From Candidatus Dadabacteria bacterium (GTDB lineage Bacteria > Desulfobacterota_D > UBA1144 > Nemesobacterales > UBA2774): 8,288 nt of DNA. Under the pieces are notes generated by a model, which saw only the letters and a list, made by a program, of their open reading frames with translations, did no database searches and was not told where the DNA came from. The DNA is taken from NCBI GenBank assembly GCA_020054175.1, contig JAGVLR010000227.1, forward strand, positions 1 to 8,288, read 5' to 3'. The stretch's first letter is position 1. Each line of letters opens with the position of its first letter. Positions 5,824 to 8,288 of this stretch are shown in pieces. Made by a program: the position numbers and the translations under genes.

Positions 5824-5853
5824 TTGCAAAAACCAGCCGTCGTATGATAAAAT
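5824..5853 (+). promoter_or_regulatory. Putative sigma-70 promoter, third IPTM-CTERM gene
   Basis: TTGCAA (5824-5829), an 18-base spacer, then TAAAAT (5848-5853), the end of TATGATAAAAT (5843-5853). Transcription would start near 5860, so the in-frame ATG at 5844 lies within the promoter, and the real start should be ATG 5880. The interval 5704-5823 between the operon and this promoter shows no gene and no clear terminator. Confidence 0.5.
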
Positions 5854-5879
5854 CGCATATCTCGTTTGGAGGATGCGAC

Positions 5880-6686
5880 ATGCCCGGAATATCCACAGTC
5901 TTGTTCTTACTCGCTTTTCTCTTTCTACTTTCCGCCCCGGCCAGCGCGCGAATGATTCTCACGGGCGGCGGCGTTAACAACGGCGAGGACTTCAATGGCA
6001 CAGAAGGGAGAGTCGAGTTCTTCGAAGTCTCGCCGGGCAATCTCGATGTGGTCGTCTGCTCGACATTTTCTTCCGGCGCTAACGATTTCCTGACGCCTGT
6101 TCCCGGCGGCTGGTCTCCGGCCGCGGAATCGAGCTGCGGCGGAGGCAGCTGCATACTCGGCATATATACGAAGCCGGCCGGAGACGGCCTGAGCGAAGCT
6201 GCCTGCAGGTGGACGCAGAATACGGACGTTTTCACCGCCGCCATACTGAGATACGCGGGCGCCGATACGGACGATCCTGTCATCGACTCGGAGTGCAGGA
6301 GCGCGGTCTCCGGCATTATAACAATCCCGTCTGTGGCCACGGAGACGAACTCGTCGGTGCTCCGCGTCATCGCATTGGGCGGGGACGACGAATTGCTCCT
6401 GCTGAACCAGGAAATCATCGAGGCGGCTTTCACGTCTGTGGCGTTCAGCACGACGGAACAATTCTCGTATATAATAGGAATCGGGAGCTATGTACCGGTT
6501 GCCGAGGAGATCGAGGAGCTTATCTTCCCCATAGGAACTCCTATACCCTGGACAGCCTGCACGATATCCCTCAGGGGCGCAATTACCCCAATTCCCACCA
6601 TGTCGGAATGGGGACTCATGGCATTCACCGGGATGGCGGGCATAGCGTCGCTTCTCGTCATCAGAAGAAGGGCGAAAACGGCTTAA
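5880..6686 (+). CDS. IPTM/IPTL-CTERM sorted surface protein (paralogue 3)
   Basis: Start chosen at ATG 5880: GGAGG (5868-5872) is 7 bases upstream and the product then begins with a clean signal peptide, hydrophobic 6-18 and cleavage after A-S-A (21-23). The product is 268 residues. The mature part has six Cys (60, 86, 91, 109, 139, 227) in the same order as in the protein at 1281. Shared blocks are E-S-S-C-G-G (83-88), C-I-L-G-I-Y (91-96), E-A-A-C-R-W-T (106-112), P-V-I-D-S-E-C (133-139), T-E-T-N-S-S-V-L-R (154-162) and W-T-A-C-T-I (224-229). The tail is I-P-T-M-S-E-W-G (238-245), a hydrophobic helix and R-R-R-A-K. It is more diverged than the other two copies and has its own promoter-like sequence and terminator. 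The protein is probably exported by Sec and then processed at the tail by an exosortase encoded elsewhere; what the conserved Cys-rich body does is unknown. Confidence 0.85.
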   Translation: MPGISTVLFLLAFLFLLSAPASARMILTGGGVNNGEDFNGTEGRVEFFEVSPGNLDVVVCSTFSSGANDFLTPVPGGWSPAAESSCGGGSCILGIYTKPAGDGLSEAACRWTQNTDVFTAAILRYAGADTDDPVIDSECRSAVSGIITIPSVATETNSSVLRVIALGGDDELLLLNQEIIEAAFTSVAFSTTEQFSYIIGIGSYVPVAEEIEELIFPIGTPIPWTACTISLRGAITPIPTMSEWGLMAFTGMAGIASLLVIRRRAKTA

Positions 6687-6688
6687 TA

Positions 6689-6728
6689 ACCCCGGTGGAC
6701 GCATCCTCGGCGTCCGCTTTTACGGGGT
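6689..6728 (+). terminator. Rho-independent terminator with nested outer stem
   Basis: An 8-bp stem (6695-6702 with 6710-6717, one T-G pair) with a 7-base loop is followed by TTTT (6718-6721), just after the TAA of the IPTM-CTERM gene. An outer pairing ACCCCG (6689-6694) with CGGGGT (6723-6728) could enclose it. Confidence 0.7.
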
Positions 6729-6733
6729 ATGGA

Positions 6734-6757
6734 GGCGCCCTCCGGCCGGAGGGCGCC
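6734..6757. repeat. 24-bp perfect GC-rich palindrome
   Basis: The 12-base arms 6734-6745 and 6746-6757 are exact reverse complements (GGCGCCCTCCGG and its complement). No T run follows on either strand, so a classical terminator is unlikely. It lies between the terminator of the IPTM-CTERM gene and the photolyase gene. It may be a back-up transcription barrier, a protein site or a dispersed palindromic element. Confidence 0.5.
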
Positions 6758-6999
6758 ATACTCTCACCATTAGCGCATCCGCGCCGGGTCCCGCGAATTA
6801 TTCAGAGCGCAAATTCAGGTGGAATGCCGGTAAATTAGCGAGTAGAATTGAAGTATCGACCGAAGGCGGATGCATGGCCCGAACGGAATGCGTGCACCCG
6901 CCGCCCCGCTCCCCGATTATGACTGGAAACGGGACGGTCACGTTTTTACGCCGGCGGCCGGAAGCGCCGGAAACAAACTGAAGGAGAAACAAAAGGCAC
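6758..6999. other. Photolyase leader region
   Basis: No gene is seen here. A 6-bp hairpin (CCGGCG 6951-6956, CGCCGG 6965-6970) lies close to the photolyase start. AAGGAG (6981-6986) and AAGG (6993-6996) are the two candidate ribosome sites, at spacings of 13 and 3 bases, neither ideal. No convincing promoter pair was found. Confidence 0.4.
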
Positions 7000-8288
7000 A
7001 TGATTTACGGAAGGTCATTATTCTGGTTTAAGCGGGACCTGAGGACGGTGGACAACACCGGTCTTTCTAACGCCGTCAGGGACAGCGGGGAAGTAGTACC
7101 GGTATTCGTGCTCGAAGACGGGATCCTTTCGAAGCACGGGCCCGGGAACAAGCGCGTGGGATTTCTCGCCGATGCGCTCCTCGCCCTCGACCGCGACCTG
7201 AGGGCCCTCGGGTCGTACCTCGTCATACTCCGCGGGAAAGCCGAGGAGGTCATACCCGCGCTCATGAAGTCGCACCAGATCGAGGCGGTGTACTCGAACA
7301 GGGCATACGGTTTTGCAGGGGTCAAGAGAGACCTCGGCGTCGAGCACCAGTGCAGGCTGAACGGGGTCGCGTTCAAGAAATTCGACGATACGTTTTTAGT
7401 CCCGCCGCACGAGATAGAGCAGAGAAAAACGTTCAGCTCGTTCTTCAATTTCTGGCAGGGAAAGCGGAAACACCCTCCCCTGCCAGGCCCCGAGCGCATC
7501 GCATCTCCCGCGCTCGAAATTCCGCCCGCCGAAAAGCATCTCGAACCGCTCGGCGCGGGGAAGCTTGCCGGATGGCCCATAGACTTTCCCGGGAAGAGGC
7601 TCTCGGAGTTCGACTTCGCGAATTACGCCGAGACGCGCGACTTTCCATGGATGGACGGCACGTCGAGGCTTTCGCCTTATTTAAGGTTCGGCATCGTATC
7701 CGTGAGGCGCGTTTACGAAGGCGCTTCGGGCGGAAGCCCGGCGACGGCGGCGTACGTGTCGGAGCTGGCGTGGAGGGAATTCTGGTATCACATCATGCAT
7801 CACTTCCCCGAGACGCGCGGGCTCGAGTTCCAGGAGAAGCGGCGCAACATAAAATGGATAAACACAGAAGCATGGTACGACGCCTGGCGCGACGGCCGGA
7901 CAGGCTATCCGATTGTCGACGCGGGAATGAAGCAGCTCGAACAGGAAGGCTGGATGCATAACCGTGTGAGGATGATCGTCGCCTCGTTTCTGACGAAAGA
8001 CCTCATCACCGACTGGCGCTGGGGCGACAGGCACTTCTTCGATCATCTGATAGATTACGACGAGACGGTGGACATAGGGAACTGGCAGTGGTCCGCGTCG
8101 TGCGGGGCCGACCCGAAGCCGTTCAGAATATTCAACCCGCTCCTGCAGTCGCAGAACTTCGACCCGGACTGCGTTTACATAAAACGCTACATTCCGGAGC
8201 TGACGGACGTCGAGCCCGAGAAGATACACAATCCGCTCACGTATAAGCTGCCGTATCAGAAACCCATCGTTAACCACTACGAGATGCG
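7000..8288 (+). CDS. phrB: Deoxyribodipyrimidine photolyase, class I (3' end outside window)
   Basis: A light-driven, FAD-dependent repair enzyme for cyclobutane pyrimidine dimers. ATG 7000 is the only usable start: an in-frame TGA at 6979-6981 closes the frame upstream. 429 codons are visible and about 20 are probably missing, judged from E. coli PhrB (472). The N-terminal alpha/beta domain starts F-W-F-K-R-D-L-R (8-15). The helical FAD domain shows T-S-R-L-S-P-Y-L-R-F-G (221-231), E-L-A-W-R-E-F (255-261), T-G-Y-P-I-V-D-A-G-M (301-310), W-M-H-N-R-V-R-M (318-325) and N-W-Q-W (361-364). The electron-transfer Trp triad is complete (W286, W339, W362). Oddities: D358 sits at the position of E. 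coli Asn378 near flavin N5, and A106-G107 replace the folate-contacting Asn108-Glu109. A cryptochrome-like role is less likely than repair but cannot be excluded. Its composition is GC-rich like the window's core genes. Confidence 0.95.
   Translation, partial: MIYGRSLFWFKRDLRTVDNTGLSNAVRDSGEVVPVFVLEDGILSKHGPGNKRVGFLADALLALDRDLRALGSYLVILRGKAEEVIPALMKSHQIEAVYSNRAYGFAGVKRDLGVEHQCRLNGVAFKKFDDTFLVPPHEIEQRKTFSSFFNFWQGKRKHPPLPGPERIASPALEIPPAEKHLEPLGAGKLAGWPIDFPGKRLSEFDFANYAETRDFPWMDGTSRLSPYLRFGIVSVRRVYEGASGGSPATAAYVSELAWREFWYHIMHHFPETRGLEFQEKRRNIKWINTEAWYDAWRDGRTGYPIVDAGMKQLEQEGWMHNRVRMIVASFLTKDLITDWRWGDRHFFDHLIDYDETVDIGNWQWSASCGADPKPFRIFNPLLQSQNFDPDCVYIKRYIPELTDVEPEKIHNPLTYKLPYQKPIVNHYEM

Overview
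The window looks like chromosomal DNA of a Gram-negative bacterium. Three genes encode secreted proteins ending in an IPTL/IPTM-CTERM tail (Pro-Thr-Met-Ser-Glu-Trp-Gly, hydrophobic helix, Arg-rich end), a tail type tied to exosortase sorting in bacteria with an outer membrane. Most coding sequence is GC-rich but uses AGG, AGA and ATA codons freely. I would guess a deltaproteobacterium-like or related candidate lineage; the window has no phylogenetic marker good enough to settle this.

Layout, left to right. Bases 1-213 are the 3' end of an IPTM-CTERM protein gene. A strong hairpin terminator follows (242-272). A minus-strand gene (1008-370) encodes a secreted or lipid-anchored protein with a Pro-Thr stalk. 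A complete IPTM-CTERM gene (1281-2114) follows, and its 3' end is nearly the same as that of the gene at 1-213, so the two are recent duplicates flanking the stalk-protein gene. A sigma-70 family sigma factor gene is at 2434-3588.

From about 3600 to 5820 the composition becomes more AT-rich and the content looks accessory: a 2 x 31-bp tandem repeat, an orphan 88-residue protein gene (3880-4146), a roughly 300-bp stretch without a gene, and a two-gene operon. That operon encodes a winged-helix-like DNA-binding protein (4497-5009) and a nucleotidyltransferase-fold protein (5014-5703). It is preceded by a perfect 26-bp palindrome built from three TCGCGA units at 7-bp spacing. Order, coupling and operator resemble toxin-antitoxin modules of the AbiE/MenAT type, but the first protein does not look like AbiEi. 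This is the best candidate in the window for a little-described system.

After the island come a third IPTM-CTERM paralogue (5880-6686) with its own promoter-like sequence and terminator, and then the first ~429 codons of a class I photolyase (7000 to the window end). The photolyase carries Asp where the E. coli enzyme has Asn near flavin N5.

The IPTM-CTERM proteins and the stalk protein probably act at the cell surface. The sigma factor, the nucleotidyltransferase operon and the photolyase are separate transcription units, and no functional link between them is visible.
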